A DNA stretch of 64,000 nucleotides from Cyanobium sp. NIES-981. GTDB lineage: Bacteria > Cyanobacteriota > Cyanobacteriia > PCC-6307 > Cyanobiaceae. The notes below the pieces were generated by a model. The model saw only the letters and a program-made list of their open reading frames with translations, was not told the DNA's origin and searched no databases. Numbering within the stretch: the stretch's first letter is position 1; every line of letters starts with the position of its first letter. Location: contig NZ_LT578417.1 of NCBI RefSeq assembly GCF_900088535.1, forward strand, positions 2,232,001-2,296,000, given 5' to 3'. Below, piece after piece: positions 38,018 to 48,386 of this stretch. The translations under genes and the position numbers were made by a program.

Positions 38018-38817
38018 GTGCATCCCCCCCGTCCGGCGTGAGTGGACCCGGCACGGTCTATCTGGTGGGTGCGGGGCCCGGCGATCCGGAGCTGCTCACC
38101 CTGAAGGCCCACCGGCTGCTGCGGCAGTGCGATGCCCTCGTCTACGACGCCCTCGTGCCCAAGGCCCTGCTCGACCTCGTTCCGCCCGGCTGCGAACGCC
38201 GCTTCGTCGGCAAGCGCCGTGGCCACCATTCCGTGCCCCAGCCCAGCACCAATGCGGTGCTGGTGGCCCTGGCCGCCACCCACCGCATGATCGTGAGGCT
38301 CAAGGGTGGTGACCCGTTCCTGTTCGGCCGCGGTGGTGAGGAGGCGGCCCACCTGGCGTCCCACGGCATCCCTGTGCAGGTGGTTCCAGGCGTCACCTCC
38401 GGCATTGCGGCTCCGGCCTATGCCGGGATACCCGTGACCCACCGCCGTGCCGGTTCGAGCGTGACGTTCGTGACGGGCCATGAGGAGATCGACAAGGCGC
38501 GCCGCGGGGTGGACTGGCAGGGCCTTGCCCGCAGCAGCGATGGTCTGGTGATCTACATGGGGCTCCACAACCTCGCGCGGATCTGCCAGGAGCTGATGGC
38601 GGGGGGGCTGGATCCGTCCACCCCCGCGGCGGTGATCCAGCAGGGCACCGTGCGTGGCCAGCGCAGCCTGGTGGCGGAGCTGGGCAGCCTGGCCGAGCGG
38701 GTGGACCAGGAGGCTTTCTCGTCGCCGTCGATCGTGGTGGTGGGGGCGATGGTGGCCGAGCGCATCGAGGCGTGCGCGCCCACTCCCGCCGATGCGGAGA
38801 TGCCCATTCCTTTCTGA
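38014..38817 (+). CDS. cobA: Uroporphyrinogen-III C-methyltransferase (CobA/SUMT)
   Basis: SAM-dependent double methylation of uroporphyrinogen III to precorrin-2, the entry to siroheme and cobalamin. The 267-residue protein has VYLVGAGPGDPELLTLKA, VGKRRGHH, MIVRLKGGDPFLFGRGGEEA and GVTSGIAAPAYAGIPVTHR, all family hallmarks. It lacks the CysG oxidase/chelatase domain, which fits a separate chelatase gene just upstream. ATGA overlap with that gene indicates coupling. Confidence 0.95.
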   Translation: MSASPPSGVSGPGTVYLVGAGPGDPELLTLKAHRLLRQCDALVYDALVPKALLDLVPPGCERRFVGKRRGHHSVPQPSTNAVLVALAATHRMIVRLKGGDPFLFGRGGEEAAHLASHGIPVQVVPGVTSGIAAPAYAGIPVTHRRAGSSVTFVTGHEEIDKARRGVDWQGLARSSDGLVIYMGLHNLARICQELMAGGLDPSTPAAVIQQGTVRGQRSLVAELGSLAERVDQEAFSSPSIVVVGAMVAERIEACAPTPADAEMPIPF

Positions 38818-38903
38818 ACCGTTGCGTCGCCCTTCAGTAGCGAGGAACACCTGGCCTCCGGCACCGATCTGGTCACCTGGACCTTCACGTCTGCGCACGT
38901 CCG

Positions 38904-39101
38904 ATGCCCCTGCCCCGGCCCCTTCCCCGTTCCAGTCGCCAGCAGCGACGCAGAGGCCCCCAGGGGGACGCCGTGGGCAGGAGCCGCTCCACAGGATCAG
39001 CCGCTTCCCTTGAGCGCGATTGGCAGTCCATGCGCCAGGTGCTGATCATGCTGCGAGCCGGTGCCTTGCGCATGTGGGGCGAAATCGGTCGCACCACCTG
39101 A
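38904..39101 (+). CDS. Doubtful small protein, 65 residues
   Basis: The N-terminal half is Arg/Pro-rich and looks random. The last 28 residues (ERDWQSMRQVLIMLRAGA then LRMWGEIGRTT) are amphipathic and more protein-like, so the true start may be internal. Weak call: no clear ribosome-binding site and no family. Confidence 0.25.
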   Translation: MPLPRPLPRSSRQQRRRGPQGDAVGRSRSTGSAASLERDWQSMRQVLIMLRAGALRMWGEIGRTT

Positions 39102-39131
39102 CGCACCCAGGCGACTCAGCCACCCTTCCGC

Positions 39132-39167
39132 TTTCACCCGGCTTTCCTCTTTCACCCGGCCTTCCTC
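39132..39167. repeat. Two tandem 18-bp repeats
   Basis: TTTCACCCGGCTTTCCTC (39132-39149) is followed directly by TTTCACCCGGCCTTCCTC (39150-39167), one mismatch. Non-coding, downstream of cobA. Confidence 0.8.
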
Positions 39168-39200
39168 TCTCAGCCAGCCTTCTCCCTGGTGATGGTGTTC

Positions 39201-39222
39201 CCACCAACAGGCCTGTTGGTGG
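39201..39222. repeat. Perfect 22-bp palindrome
   Basis: CCACCAACAGG is followed immediately by CCTGTTGGTGG. With no loop and no T-run it resembles an operator or a cruciform more than a terminator. It is about 390 bases upstream of the focA leader gene. Confidence 0.6.
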
Positions 39223-39592
39223 CGCGAGATACAGGACCAATCATCATTCGGTGTCTTAATAGTTTCATTGGGTCAATCAGTTACAGCTGATTTTCTCTGT
39301 TTCCGCTGAGAAGCGGACAGCACTGGACACTTCTTTGCGCCTGGGGTTTCCCCCTCGATGTCCACAGGCTGATTTCAACGCTCCCGCAGCTTTCCCTCCC
39401 TCGCCTTGCCGCTGGCCGGCAATGCCATTGCTGCGCTGCTCCTCTCCTTGCGGCTGCGTCTTCCGCAGCTGCCGGGGATTGGCGTGCCTTGCCCGACCCC
39501 ACCCCTGCAGGTTGGCCTGGCGGGATTGCGGCGCGGGAGCTCAACAGCGCTGCGGTACGCAGCCGCGCCCATGACGACACCGCTTCGAGGCC

Positions 39593-39739
39593 ATGGCCCC
39601 CACTACACCCACTCCTTCAGACGTTCTTTCACGTTTTGTCAACTGGTTCAGTACGCTCGGTAAGGATCTCCCACCGGTTGCCCAGCCACCACAGCAGCAG
39701 GACAGGTTCAGTGCACTGATGAACAAGTTCAGCCGCTGA
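39593..39739 (+). CDS. Small 48-residue protein upstream of focA
   Basis: Unrecognised. The ATG at 39593 is preceded by GAGG about 3 bases upstream. The product starts MAPTTPTPSDVLSRFVNWF and ends DRFSALMNKFSR, with a PPVAQPPQQQ linker between two short amphipathic helices. A Pro-rich linker between helix-like ends and a sensible start site argue for a real gene. It lies 53 bases before focA on the same strand with no terminator between, so cotranscription is likely. Confidence 0.6.
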   Translation: MAPTTPTPSDVLSRFVNWFSTLGKDLPPVAQPPQQQDRFSALMNKFSR

Positions 39740-39792
39740 ATCCCTGCTCTCTCTTTTTAATCAAACCTTCTCTTCCGGGCTTCGTTACCATC

Positions 39793-40674
39793 ATGGATTA
39801 CGTCTTACCCAATGAGCTTGTGGATGGCATGATTGCCGCCGGAGGCAAGAAAGCTCATGTCAGCACCAAAAACCTTCTGCTGAGAGGCTTCTACTCAGGC
39901 TCGGTGCTCGGTCTGGCCCTCTGCCTGGCCCTGACGATCATGCACCAGACAGGGATTCCCTGGATTGGCTCCTTCATCTTCCCTTTCGGCTTTGCCAGCA
40001 TCGTGCTCTTCGGCATGGAACTGGTCACCGGTAATTTTGCCCTCCTGCCCATGGCTGTCTGGGCTGGGAAGACAACCTGGGGCAAGACCCTCCGAAACTG
40101 GGTCTGGGTGTGGATCGGTAACTTTCTGGGAACAGGTCTGGTCGGCATCCTGTTCGCCATCAGCCTCACCAGTGGTGGCACGGCGGATCTGGCGGCCGGC
40201 ACCGGGGATTGGGTCGCCGTTGCCAACAAGATCATTGGCCTGAACAAGGCCAATGTGATCGTCAAGTACCAGAACCTTGGGGTGCTTGGCTTCTTCCTGG
40301 CCTTCCTGCGTGGCCTGATTGCCAACTGGCTGGTTTGTCTCGGCGTCACCCTGGCCCTGGTGAGCAAGAGTGTGCCGGGCAAAATCCTGGCCTGCTGGTT
40401 GCCGATTACGGCCTTCCAGGCCCTCGGCATGGAGCACATCGTGGTGAACATGTTCCTCCACACCACGGGCCCCCTCCTGGGTTCCGGTGTGAGCTTCGCT
40501 CAGATCGCCTTCTGGAACTATCTTCCTGTCACCCTGGGGAACATTGTGGGTGGCATGGTGTTCATCGGCATGCTCTTCTACAGCACCCATCGCACGCCGA
40601 TGAGCAATGTGCTGCCTCCGCAGCATGACGACAGGCTGGAGCGTGAGCTGGCCGCCGAGCTTGGTGCCCGCTGA
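39793..40674 (+). CDS. Formate/nitrite transporter, FocA/NirC family
   Basis: Pentameric inner-membrane anion channel; in this context nitrite (or formate) uptake is most likely. The 293-residue protein has six hydrophobic segments. Family signatures are GMELVTGNFALLPMAVW, RGLIANWLVCLGVTLA and AFQALGMEHIVVNMF. The C-terminus is soluble and acidic. It is followed by a strong terminator. NtcA control is plausible in this island, but no perfect box was found upstream. Confidence 0.92.
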   Translation: MDYVLPNELVDGMIAAGGKKAHVSTKNLLLRGFYSGSVLGLALCLALTIMHQTGIPWIGSFIFPFGFASIVLFGMELVTGNFALLPMAVWAGKTTWGKTLRNWVWVWIGNFLGTGLVGILFAISLTSGGTADLAAGTGDWVAVANKIIGLNKANVIVKYQNLGVLGFFLAFLRGLIANWLVCLGVTLALVSKSVPGKILACWLPITAFQALGMEHIVVNMFLHTTGPLLGSGVSFAQIAFWNYLPVTLGNIVGGMVFIGMLFYSTHRTPMSNVLPPQHDDRLERELAAELGAR

Positions 40675-40715
40675 GCTCTGCCCGGCACAGGTGCTGGCCG
40701 ATGGCTGCACCGTTC

Positions 40716-40742
40716 ACCCCCGGTCGATGGCCGGGGGTTTTT
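40716..40742 (+). terminator. Rho-independent terminator of focA
   Basis: The 8-bp stem ACCCCCGG/CCGGGGGT with a 7-base loop is followed by a T-run, 41 bases after the focA stop. Confidence 0.88.
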
Positions 40743-40906
40743 CATGGCCTTCTCTGGGAACGGGAGGAGGGAACGGGAGGAGACCATGGAAGGAGGGAGC
40801 ATGAGGAAAGCCCCCGACCAATCCCCGCCTCGATCAGCGCAGGGAATGACAGGGGGCTGCCGCCATCAACGGGCTGACTGGCCAACTGGTCAGCTGATTT
40901 GCAGCG

Positions 40907-41350
40907 TCACCACTTTTTGTAGGGCAGAAACTTGCCGCACATGATCACCTGCACGCGGGCGCCGGCTGGGTCGTCAATCTTTTCCACATCAAGGGTGAAG
41001 TCGATGGCACTCATGATGCCATCGCCGAACTTCTCCTGAATCACATCCTTGAGAGGCATCCCGTACACCTGCATGATCTCGTAGAACCGATAGATCAGTG
41101 GGTCCGTTGGAATCACAGGATCCAGGCACCCTTTGGTGGGGAAGGTCTGGAGGGCTGCCGTGGTCTCCGCGTCCAGATCCAGAAGCTCCGCCAGCTTGGT
41201 GGCTTCCTCTGGCGACGCCGTTGCCTGGCTATAGAACAGCGAGGCGATCCAGACTTCGTCGCGCCCGAGTGATGCTTCCAGGTCAGCAAAACTGAGATTC
41301 TTGACCTTTTTTGCAGCCATGAGCTTGGCTGTCAGAGCAGAAGCTGCCAT
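40907..41350 (-). CDS. cynS: Cyanate hydratase (cyanase)
   Basis: Converts cyanate plus bicarbonate to CO2 and ammonium (via carbamate). The 147-residue protein includes the catalytic triad: Arg88 and Glu91 in [11 protein letters not shown] and Ser114 in [11 protein letters not shown], each offset by 8 from the E. coli enzyme. The C-terminus [15 protein letters not shown] is typical. No cynABD transporter genes are adjacent, so the substrate may be internal cyanate. A TATATT box lies about 17 bases upstream of the start. Confidence 0.97.
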   Translation of the reverse strand: MAASALTAKLMAAKKVKNLSFADLEASLGRDEVWIASLFYSQATASPEEATKLAELLDLDAETTAALQTFPTKGCLDPVIPTDPLIYRFYEIMQVYGMPLKDVIQEKFGDGIMSAIDFTLDVEKIDDPAGARVQVIMCGKFLPYKKW

Positions 41351-41385
41351 AAATCGTGGGGATTGTAATATAAGAAGAGCGGGTT

Positions 41386-41428
41386 AAAGGGGCTTCGCCC
41401 TTTGCTCTAAAGGTCGCAAGAAGCGACC
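41386..41428. promoter_or_regulatory. Two hairpins upstream of cynS
   Basis: AAAGGGGC/GCCCTTT (41386-41403, one G-T pair, loop TTC) and GGTCGC/GCGACC (41412-41428, loop AAGAA) lie within 80 bases of the cynS start in the 262-base gap before the cupin gene. They may be operator half-sites or leader structures of either divergent gene. Confidence 0.4.
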
Positions 41429-41612
41429 CTGTGATTCTCTCGCTGTGGGCCAAAATCTCGTGTCATCGATGCTACGTTCGGCCCCCTCGGCCTGGGCCAC
41501 CCCGGGAACTGCCCAGCCGGTTCCCGATTCGGTAGTGGTGGTCACGTTGGAGGGGTTGGCCCGTTCGGTTCACTGGACTACCCCCATCCGGTGCTGCCCA
41601 GCACCCACCGCC

Positions 41613-42119
41613 ATGGTCGCCACCTCGCCGAAGCCGGCGCCGATGTTCGAGCTGATCCCGTACGAGAAGTTCCGGGACACCCCCGCCGTGCGGTTCTTCG
41701 ACATCACCGTGGCGGCCTCCAACGCCCGGGATCTGGTGATCCACTCCGGGCCAGCCATCTCACCGCCTGACGCTGCCGACACCGGGGCCTGGCAGTTCTA
41801 CCTGCACCCCCACCAGGAGGACAACCTGCTGGCCCTGCACGGCGGCCGCACCTTCTACCTGGTGAACTTCGGCTGGAACTACCCGTTTCACATTGTGCGG
41901 CTGGACACCGGCGGCGACATCCTGCGCATCCCCCCCGGCACGTTCCACCGGTCGGTCTCCGACCCCAACGGTTCCGTGGTGCTGAACCAGGCCGTACGCG
42001 ACGAGGGGGCCAGTGTGGTGCGCGAGTTCCGTGTCTACAACAGCCGGCGGATCCCGCGTCTTTTCGCCACCACGTCCAAGACGGCTCCCCTGCCGAAGCT
42101 GCACGGCCTCAACTGGTGA
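41613..42119 (+). CDS. Cupin-fold protein of unknown function
   Basis: A 168-residue protein. Cupin motif 1 is recognisable in HPHQEDNLLALHGG (metal-ligand H-x-H-x-E) and motif 2 in IPPGTFHRSV with the third His, so a metal-binding cupin is likely; the substrate is unknown. ATG 41613 is chosen, with ATG 41643 (MFELIPYEKF) as an alternative that starts at the conserved part. Its last 11 bases overlap the end of the convergent transglutaminase gene. Confidence 0.65.
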   Translation: MVATSPKPAPMFELIPYEKFRDTPAVRFFDITVAASNARDLVIHSGPAISPPDAADTGAWQFYLHPHQEDNLLALHGGRTFYLVNFGWNYPFHIVRLDTGGDILRIPPGTFHRSVSDPNGSVVLNQAVRDEGASVVREFRVYNSRRIPRLFATTSKTAPLPKLHGLNW

Positions 42120-42969
42120 GGATCTCCGCCTGGATGTCCCAGGCGAACCTGCTGCTCACACCCGGCGGACCGGAGAAGCTGCCGGTGATGGCTGCCGTGA
42201 GTTCCGGTTTCGAGGACGTGGCCACGGTGATGTAGCGGTCGTCCACGGCCCCCTTGCCACTGGGGTCGAATCCCCTCCAGCCGGCTCCGGGCAGGTACAC
42301 CTCCGCCCAGGCGTGCAGGTCGTAGCGCCTGGGGGCCGGGTCCACCAGGTGGTAGCCGCTCACGAAGCGGGCCGGCAGGCCCACGCAGCGGCAGGCCTCC
42401 ACCATCAGCATGGCCAGATCGCGGCACGATCCCACCCGTTCCTTGAGGGTGCGCCCGGCCGGCCAGGCCGGCCCCACGTGGCGCTGGGTGTACTTGACCC
42501 GATCCTGAATCATCTCCACCAGCTGGCCCAGGAACATCAGGGCCCGCTGATCACTCCCCATCAGGGCTTCCTGGGCCATGTCCACCGCGGCGGGATCGTG
42601 CTGGCCATTGGGCAGCCATCCCTGCAGCGAACCCATCAGATCGCCGTTGAGGCGGCCCGCCGGATAGGGCAGCAGGGGTTCGTTCGCCTCCAGGCACACC
42701 TCCAGGGCCGGCGCCGTTTGGGTGTCCACGGTGCTGGCGGCGCGCACCAGGAAACGGTCGGTGCTTCCCTCGAACCGGGCGCGCAGGATTTCATCGCCAC
42801 TGGCGGCCACCAGGGGATACAGGCAGCTGGGCGCCGGATCAATGGCCAGGTTGAAGTCCACCAGGGTCTGAAAGCCGTGCCCCCGCGGTTTCAGGCAGAA
42901 GCGATGGGCTCCGAGCTGCACCGGAGCCGAATAGCCGTAGGTGAGCGAGTGCGTCAGGCGGGCACGCAT
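42109..42969 (-). CDS. Transglutaminase-like cysteine protease family protein
   Basis: A 286-residue cytoplasmic protein. An N-terminal beta-sandwich-like region precedes the transglutaminase core with the catalytic triad Cys (VGSCRDLAMLM), His (LHAWAEVYLPG) and Asp (WRGFDPSG). It is the third gene of an operon with alpha-E and ATP-grasp proteins, overlapping the alpha-E gene by 16 bases. Such operons are widespread and predicted to make or trim peptide conjugates, but the substrate is unknown. Confidence 0.85.
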   Translation of the reverse strand: MRARLTHSLTYGYSAPVQLGAHRFCLKPRGHGFQTLVDFNLAIDPAPSCLYPLVAASGDEILRARFEGSTDRFLVRAASTVDTQTAPALEVCLEANEPLLPYPAGRLNGDLMGSLQGWLPNGQHDPAAVDMAQEALMGSDQRALMFLGQLVEMIQDRVKYTQRHVGPAWPAGRTLKERVGSCRDLAMLMVEACRCVGLPARFVSGYHLVDPAPRRYDLHAWAEVYLPGAGWRGFDPSGKGAVDDRYITVATSSKPELTAAITGSFSGPPGVSSRFAWDIQAEILTS

Positions 42970-43937
42970 GCCGGATCCGCACTCTGGGACTCGAGGGTGG
43001 GGGCCACGAAGTAGCGCTGCTCGATCAGGTTGTGCAGCCTGTTGAGGTCGCTCTGCAGCGCATCGATCGCCTCGTGCAGACCCACGGCGATCAGATCGTT
43101 GATGCGGGTGTAACTCCAGCGGGCCAGGGTGAGGCCGCTCAGGCATTCCAGCTCATCGGGGGCACCGGGCACGGCACGCCCCTGCACGATCCGCAGGGTT
43201 TCCTGGATCCGTTCGAGGCAGTAGCGCACCGAACGGGGAAAGATGGGATCGAGCAGCAGGAAGGCGGCCACGGCGCGCGGTTCGATGGCCTGCTGGCGCG
43301 ACTGGCGGAACATCTGATAGGCCCCGGCGCTGCGCAGCAGCGAGATCCACTGCAGTTCATCCAGCACTCCCCCCACCTCGTCGGGGGAGGGAAGCAGCAG
43401 AAAGTACTTCACGTCGAGGATGCGGGTGGTCTTGTCCGCCCGTTCCAGCAGCCGGCCCAGCCGGCTGAACTGCCAGGAGAGGTCCCGGCTCAGGGTGGAG
43501 TCGGTGATGCCGTAGAAGAGCTGGCAGGCCCTGCGGATGTCGCGCAACTGCTCCTGGGGGGGCTGACGCCAGAACCCTTCGTTTTCCTGCAGTGTCCAGT
43601 AGATGTCGTTGAGATGCTCCCACATCTCCGTGGTGATCACTTCGCGGATCTGCCGGGCGTTCTCCCGTGCGATGGCAATGCAGTTGGCCACGCTGTTGGG
43701 GTTGTCTTCCGCACGCACCAGAAACTCCACCACGTCCATGGGCTGGCCCTGGGGGTAAAGCTTGTCAAACAGTTCCCGATCGCCGTTCGCATCGATCAGG
43801 GGAAGCCAGGGTTCGGCACTGCCGGGGGGGCAGTCGAGGGCCATCGCTTCACTCACTTCCACGAAACGGGAGATGTTTTCCGCCCGCTCCACATAGCGGT
43901 TGATCCAGTACAGCGATTCGGCTACGCGGCTCAGCAT
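42954..43937 (-). CDS. Alpha-E domain protein
   Basis: A 327-residue all-helical protein. The N-terminus MLSRVAESLYWINRYVERAE is the signature of the alpha-E family, and SWQFSRLGRLLERADKTTRI repeats a similar helix mid-protein. No catalytic residues are known for the family. It always travels with transglutaminase and circularly permuted ATP-grasp proteins and is the middle gene here, overlapping both neighbours (7 and 16 bases). Confidence 0.88.
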   Translation of the reverse strand: MLSRVAESLYWINRYVERAENISRFVEVSEAMALDCPPGSAEPWLPLIDANGDRELFDKLYPQGQPMDVVEFLVRAEDNPNSVANCIAIARENARQIREVITTEMWEHLNDIYWTLQENEGFWRQPPQEQLRDIRRACQLFYGITDSTLSRDLSWQFSRLGRLLERADKTTRILDVKYFLLLPSPDEVGGVLDELQWISLLRSAGAYQMFRQSRQQAIEPRAVAAFLLLDPIFPRSVRYCLERIQETLRIVQGRAVPGAPDELECLSGLTLARWSYTRINDLIAVGLHEAIDALQSDLNRLHNLIEQRYFVAPTLESQSADPACVPA

Positions 43938-45421
43938 GACGCGGCTCCATCGTCGGCGTCGTTCTGCTCACTCACGATCCAGGTGTCCTTGCATCCCCCA
44001 CCCTGGGAGGAATTCACCACCAGGGAGCCGCGCCGCAGGGCGACGCGGGTGAGGCCGCCGGGGCTCACCCAGGCGCCCTTGCCCCGCAGCACATAGGGCC
44101 GCAGATCCACGTGGCAGGGGAACAGCTCGCCGTTGCTCAGGGACGGCACCGTGGAGAGTTCCAGCGTGGGTTGGGCGATGTAGTTGCGGGGGTTGGCCTC
44201 GATCCGCTGGGCGAAGTCGGCAATCTCCTCCGCCGGGGCATGGGGGCCGATCAGCATGCCGTAGCCGCCCGCTTCCGCCACGGCCTTCACCACCAGCTCC
44301 GGCAGGTGTTCCAGCACGTAGGCCCGGTCGTCGTCACGGGAACACAGGTAGGTGGGCACGTTCTCGATGATCGGCTCCTCGCCCAGGTAGTAGCGGATCA
44401 TCTCCGGCACATAGGCATAGATCAGCTTGTCGTCGGCCACCCCGGTGCCGGGGGCGTTGGCGATCGCCACCCGGCCGGCGCGGTAGGCCCCCATCAGCCC
44501 CCGCACCCCCAGCATCGAGTCGCTGCGGAACACGGCGGGATCGAGGAAGTCGTCGTCGATGCGGCGGTAGATCACATCCACCGGCTCCAGGCCGCTGGTG
44601 CTGCGCATCCAGACGCGGTCGTCGTGGCAGATCAGATCCCGCCCCTCCACCAGCTGGATGCCCATCTGCTGGGCCAGGTAGCTGTGCTCGAAGTAGGCAC
44701 TGTTGAACACCCCGGGGGTGAGCAGCACCACCGTGGGCCGCTCGGTCCAGGGGGCGAGCTCCCGCAGGGTCTGCAGCAGATGGGAGGGGTAGTCGTCGAT
44801 CGGCTGCACCGTGCGGGCCGAGAACAGGCTGGGGAACATGCGCTTCATCACCCGCCGGTTCTCCAGGAAGTACGCCACCCCGGAGGGGCAGCGCAGGTTG
44901 TCCTCCAGCACCCGCCAGGTGCCCTGGCCGTCGCGGATCAGGTCGAGCCCGGAAATGTGGCACCACTTGCCCAGGGGCGGCTTGAAGCCCTCCATCTGGG
45001 GGCGCCAGCCCTGGGAACTCTCCAGATCCCCCACGGGCACGATGCCGTCGCGCACGATCAGCCGGTCGCTGTAGATGTCGCCCAGGAACTGGTCGATCGC
45101 CTCCAGCCGCTGCACCAGACCCTGCTCCAGCCGCTGCCATTCACTTGAGCCGATCAGGCGCGGCAGGGGATCGAAGGGCAGGATGCGTTCCACCCCGCGG
45201 TTGTCGGAACCGTTGAGCCGGAAGGTGGCGCCGAGGCGCTTCAGCAGCATGCCGGCGGCCGCATGGTTGCGGTTCAGCTCCTCCAGCCCCAGCTGACCCA
45301 GGCAGGAGAGCAGGGGGCTGAGGGCGCGGCGCGGTTCGTCGGCGGCGCTGAAGTACTCGTCGTAGCCGCGGTTGGGCTTGTAGTCGGTGAACATGCCTGG
45401 CCAGCTGGCTGCGCCAATCAT
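43931..45421 (-). CDS. Circularly permuted ATP-grasp protein (putative peptide ligase)
   Basis: A 496-residue protein of the CP-ATP-grasp type. Characteristic segments are FTDYKPNRGYDEYF near the N-terminus, LIRDGQGTWRVLEDNLRCPS, NAPGTGVADDKLIYAYVPEM and VSPGGLTRVALRRGSLVVNS. The family is predicted to form peptide or amide bonds using ATP. First gene of a three-gene operon. The start may be ATG 45394 (MFTDYKP) instead of ATG 45421. Confidence 0.88.
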   Translation of the reverse strand: MIGAASWPGMFTDYKPNRGYDEYFSAADEPRRALSPLLSCLGQLGLEELNRNHAAAGMLLKRLGATFRLNGSDNRGVERILPFDPLPRLIGSSEWQRLEQGLVQRLEAIDQFLGDIYSDRLIVRDGIVPVGDLESSQGWRPQMEGFKPPLGKWCHISGLDLIRDGQGTWRVLEDNLRCPSGVAYFLENRRVMKRMFPSLFSARTVQPIDDYPSHLLQTLRELAPWTERPTVVLLTPGVFNSAYFEHSYLAQQMGIQLVEGRDLICHDDRVWMRSTSGLEPVDVIYRRIDDDFLDPAVFRSDSMLGVRGLMGAYRAGRVAIANAPGTGVADDKLIYAYVPEMIRYYLGEEPIIENVPTYLCSRDDDRAYVLEHLPELVVKAVAEAGGYGMLIGPHAPAEEIADFAQRIEANPRNYIAQPTLELSTVPSLSNGELFPCHVDLRPYVLRGKGAWVSPGGLTRVALRRGSLVVNSSQGGGCKDTWIVSEQNDADDGAASC

Positions 45422-45477
45422 GGGCAGCCGTCTGGGGGGTGGCCGGTGTGGGTTGCTACGGAAGACCCAACGGGCCC

Positions 45478-47196
<1,719 letters not shown>

Positions 47197-47242
47197 GGCG
47201 GCGGGAAGGCGTGGGGGCGGAGGCCAGGGGCGTGGGAAGGGG

Positions 47243-47560
47243 TCAGTCCAGGGGGCCGTTCACCAGGCCGTTGAAGCCCACCACACGGCGCTGGCCGGCG
47301 AAGGGCACCAGGTTCACCTCACGGCTGTCGCCCGGTTCGAAGCGGATCGCCGTGCCGGCCGGGATGTCGAGCCGCAGGCCCCGGGCGGCGTCGCGGTCGA
47401 AGGCAAGGGCGCCATTGGCCTCCTGGAAGTGGAAGTGGGAACCCACCTGCACGGGGCGGTCGCCGGTGTTGGCCACCAGCAGGGTGGTGACGGGCCGGCC
47501 GGCATTGAGCTCGAGCTCGCCGGGTTCCGGAATCAGCTCGCCGGGGATGAGGGGGGCCAT
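47243..47560 (-). CDS. ureB: Urease subunit beta
   Basis: Small structural subunit, 105 residues, starting [19 protein letters not shown] with the conserved [17 protein letters not shown] in the middle. It assembles with UreA and UreC into the (alpha-beta-gamma)3 enzyme. Separated from ureA by 37 bases and from ureC by 46. Confidence 0.96.
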   Translation of the reverse strand: MAPLIPGELIPEPGELELNAGRPVTTLLVANTGDRPVQVGSHFHFQEANGALAFDRDAARGLRLDIPAGTAIRFEPGDSREVNLVPFAGQRRVVGFNGLVNGPLD

Positions 47561-47597
47561 GGGGAAGCGGCGGGGGTGGCCGGGATGGGGGAGGGTC

Positions 47598-47900
47598 TCA
47601 GCGGATCGGGTCGTGCAGGGTCACCAGCTTGGTGCCGTCAGGGAACATGGCCTCGATCTGCACCTCCTGCACCAGCTCCGGCACGCCCTCCATCACCTGG
47701 TCGCGGCTCAGCCAGGTGGTGCCCTCGCCCATCAATTCGGCCACGGTCCTGCCGTCGCGGGCGCCTTCCAGCACCAGAAAGCTGAGCCAGGCCACGGCTT
47801 CGGGGTGGTTGAGCCTGAGGCCGCGCTGGAGGCGGCGCTCGGCCAGCAGCGCGGCGGTCACGATCAGGAGCTTGTCCTTCTCCTGGGGGCTGAGGTGCAT
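47598..47900 (-). CDS. ureA: Urease subunit gamma
   Basis: Small structural subunit, 100 residues: [50 protein letters not shown] and VTLHDPIR at the C-terminus are all canonical. First gene of the ureABC unit; its promoter must lie in the long gap to the right. Confidence 0.97.
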   Translation of the reverse strand: MHLSPQEKDKLLIVTAALLAERRLQRGLRLNHPEAVAWLSFLVLEGARDGRTVAELMGEGTTWLSRDQVMEGVPELVQEVQIEAMFPDGTKLVTLHDPIR

Positions 47901-48386
47901 GGCTGCCGGGCGTGGAACGATTCAGATCCACCGGAACCACTCTGACAGTCACCTGGACTCTGCCCACGTTCTGACTGGACGTTTCATGAGGACACCTCGG
48001 CAAGACCCTCAGGAAGACCCCTCAGGAAACCGTCAGGTTCTCTTCAGCGGTGTCCTGGGTGCTTGAGCGGGCACCGGGGCCTGGGAACTGCCAGTGTGGG
48101 GAACCTTTCGGATGGCCCAGGCATGTGACCGTCATGGCTGGGCTGGCCAGGACCAGCCGGCAGGTGCGGCGTTCCCCAGGGGTACGGCGCTTTCGATCCA
48201 CGGCCTCGATCTATGGCTTCGACCCATCGGCCTCGACCCAACGGCCTCGATCGTCTCCTGCAACCCTCTGCCTCAAGTCCCCGCCTCCACCCTGCTGCTC
48301 GAGCTTCTGTGCATGGTTTCCAGTGGGCTGCGCAGCTCATGGGAAGCCATGGTCCTGCGATGAGGTTCGCCTTGCGATGACTTCCG
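47901..48386. other. Intergenic region between ureA and the antiporter gene
   Basis: About 485 bases of divergent upstream sequence. It contains a short imperfect tandem repeat at 48201-48253. No convincing gene, terminator or exact NtcA box (GTA-N8-TAC) was found. It should hold the ureABC promoter on the minus strand and the antiporter promoter on the plus strand. Confidence 0.5.
48201..48253. repeat. Imperfect 14-bp tandem repeat, about four units
   Basis: Units based on GGCCTCGACCCAAC: GGCCTCGATCTAT, GGCTTCGACCCATC, GGCCTCGACCCAAC and GGCCTCGATCGTC run head to tail in non-coding DNA upstream of the antiporter gene. Confidence 0.65.

Larger units (their letters stand above)
38818..39592. 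other. Intergenic region between cobA and the focA leader
   Basis: About 775 bases with little coding signal apart from a doubtful 65-codon frame. It contains a pair of 18-bp direct repeats, a 22-bp palindrome, an A/T-richer patch near 39235-39305 that may be a promoter, and the hairpin GCTGCG/CGCAGC at 39549-39563. No transposase remnant or RNA gene was recognised. Confidence 0.5.

Noticed and set aside
36520-38817. Single 765-codon frame ending in CobA
   Set aside because: CobA begins at ATG 38014 with its normal N-terminus. The part before is the wrong frame of the CbiX-type gene and is Pro/Ala/Arg-rich noise, so this is not a fusion protein.
38885-39240. Minus-strand frames in the cobA-focA gap
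   Set aside because: Short, Arg-rich, no ribosome-binding site and no plausible domain.
39335-39719. Several 60-85 codon plus-strand frames before focA
   Set aside because: They overlap one another and lack protein-like composition. Only the 48-codon frame at 39593 has a good start and sensible sequence.
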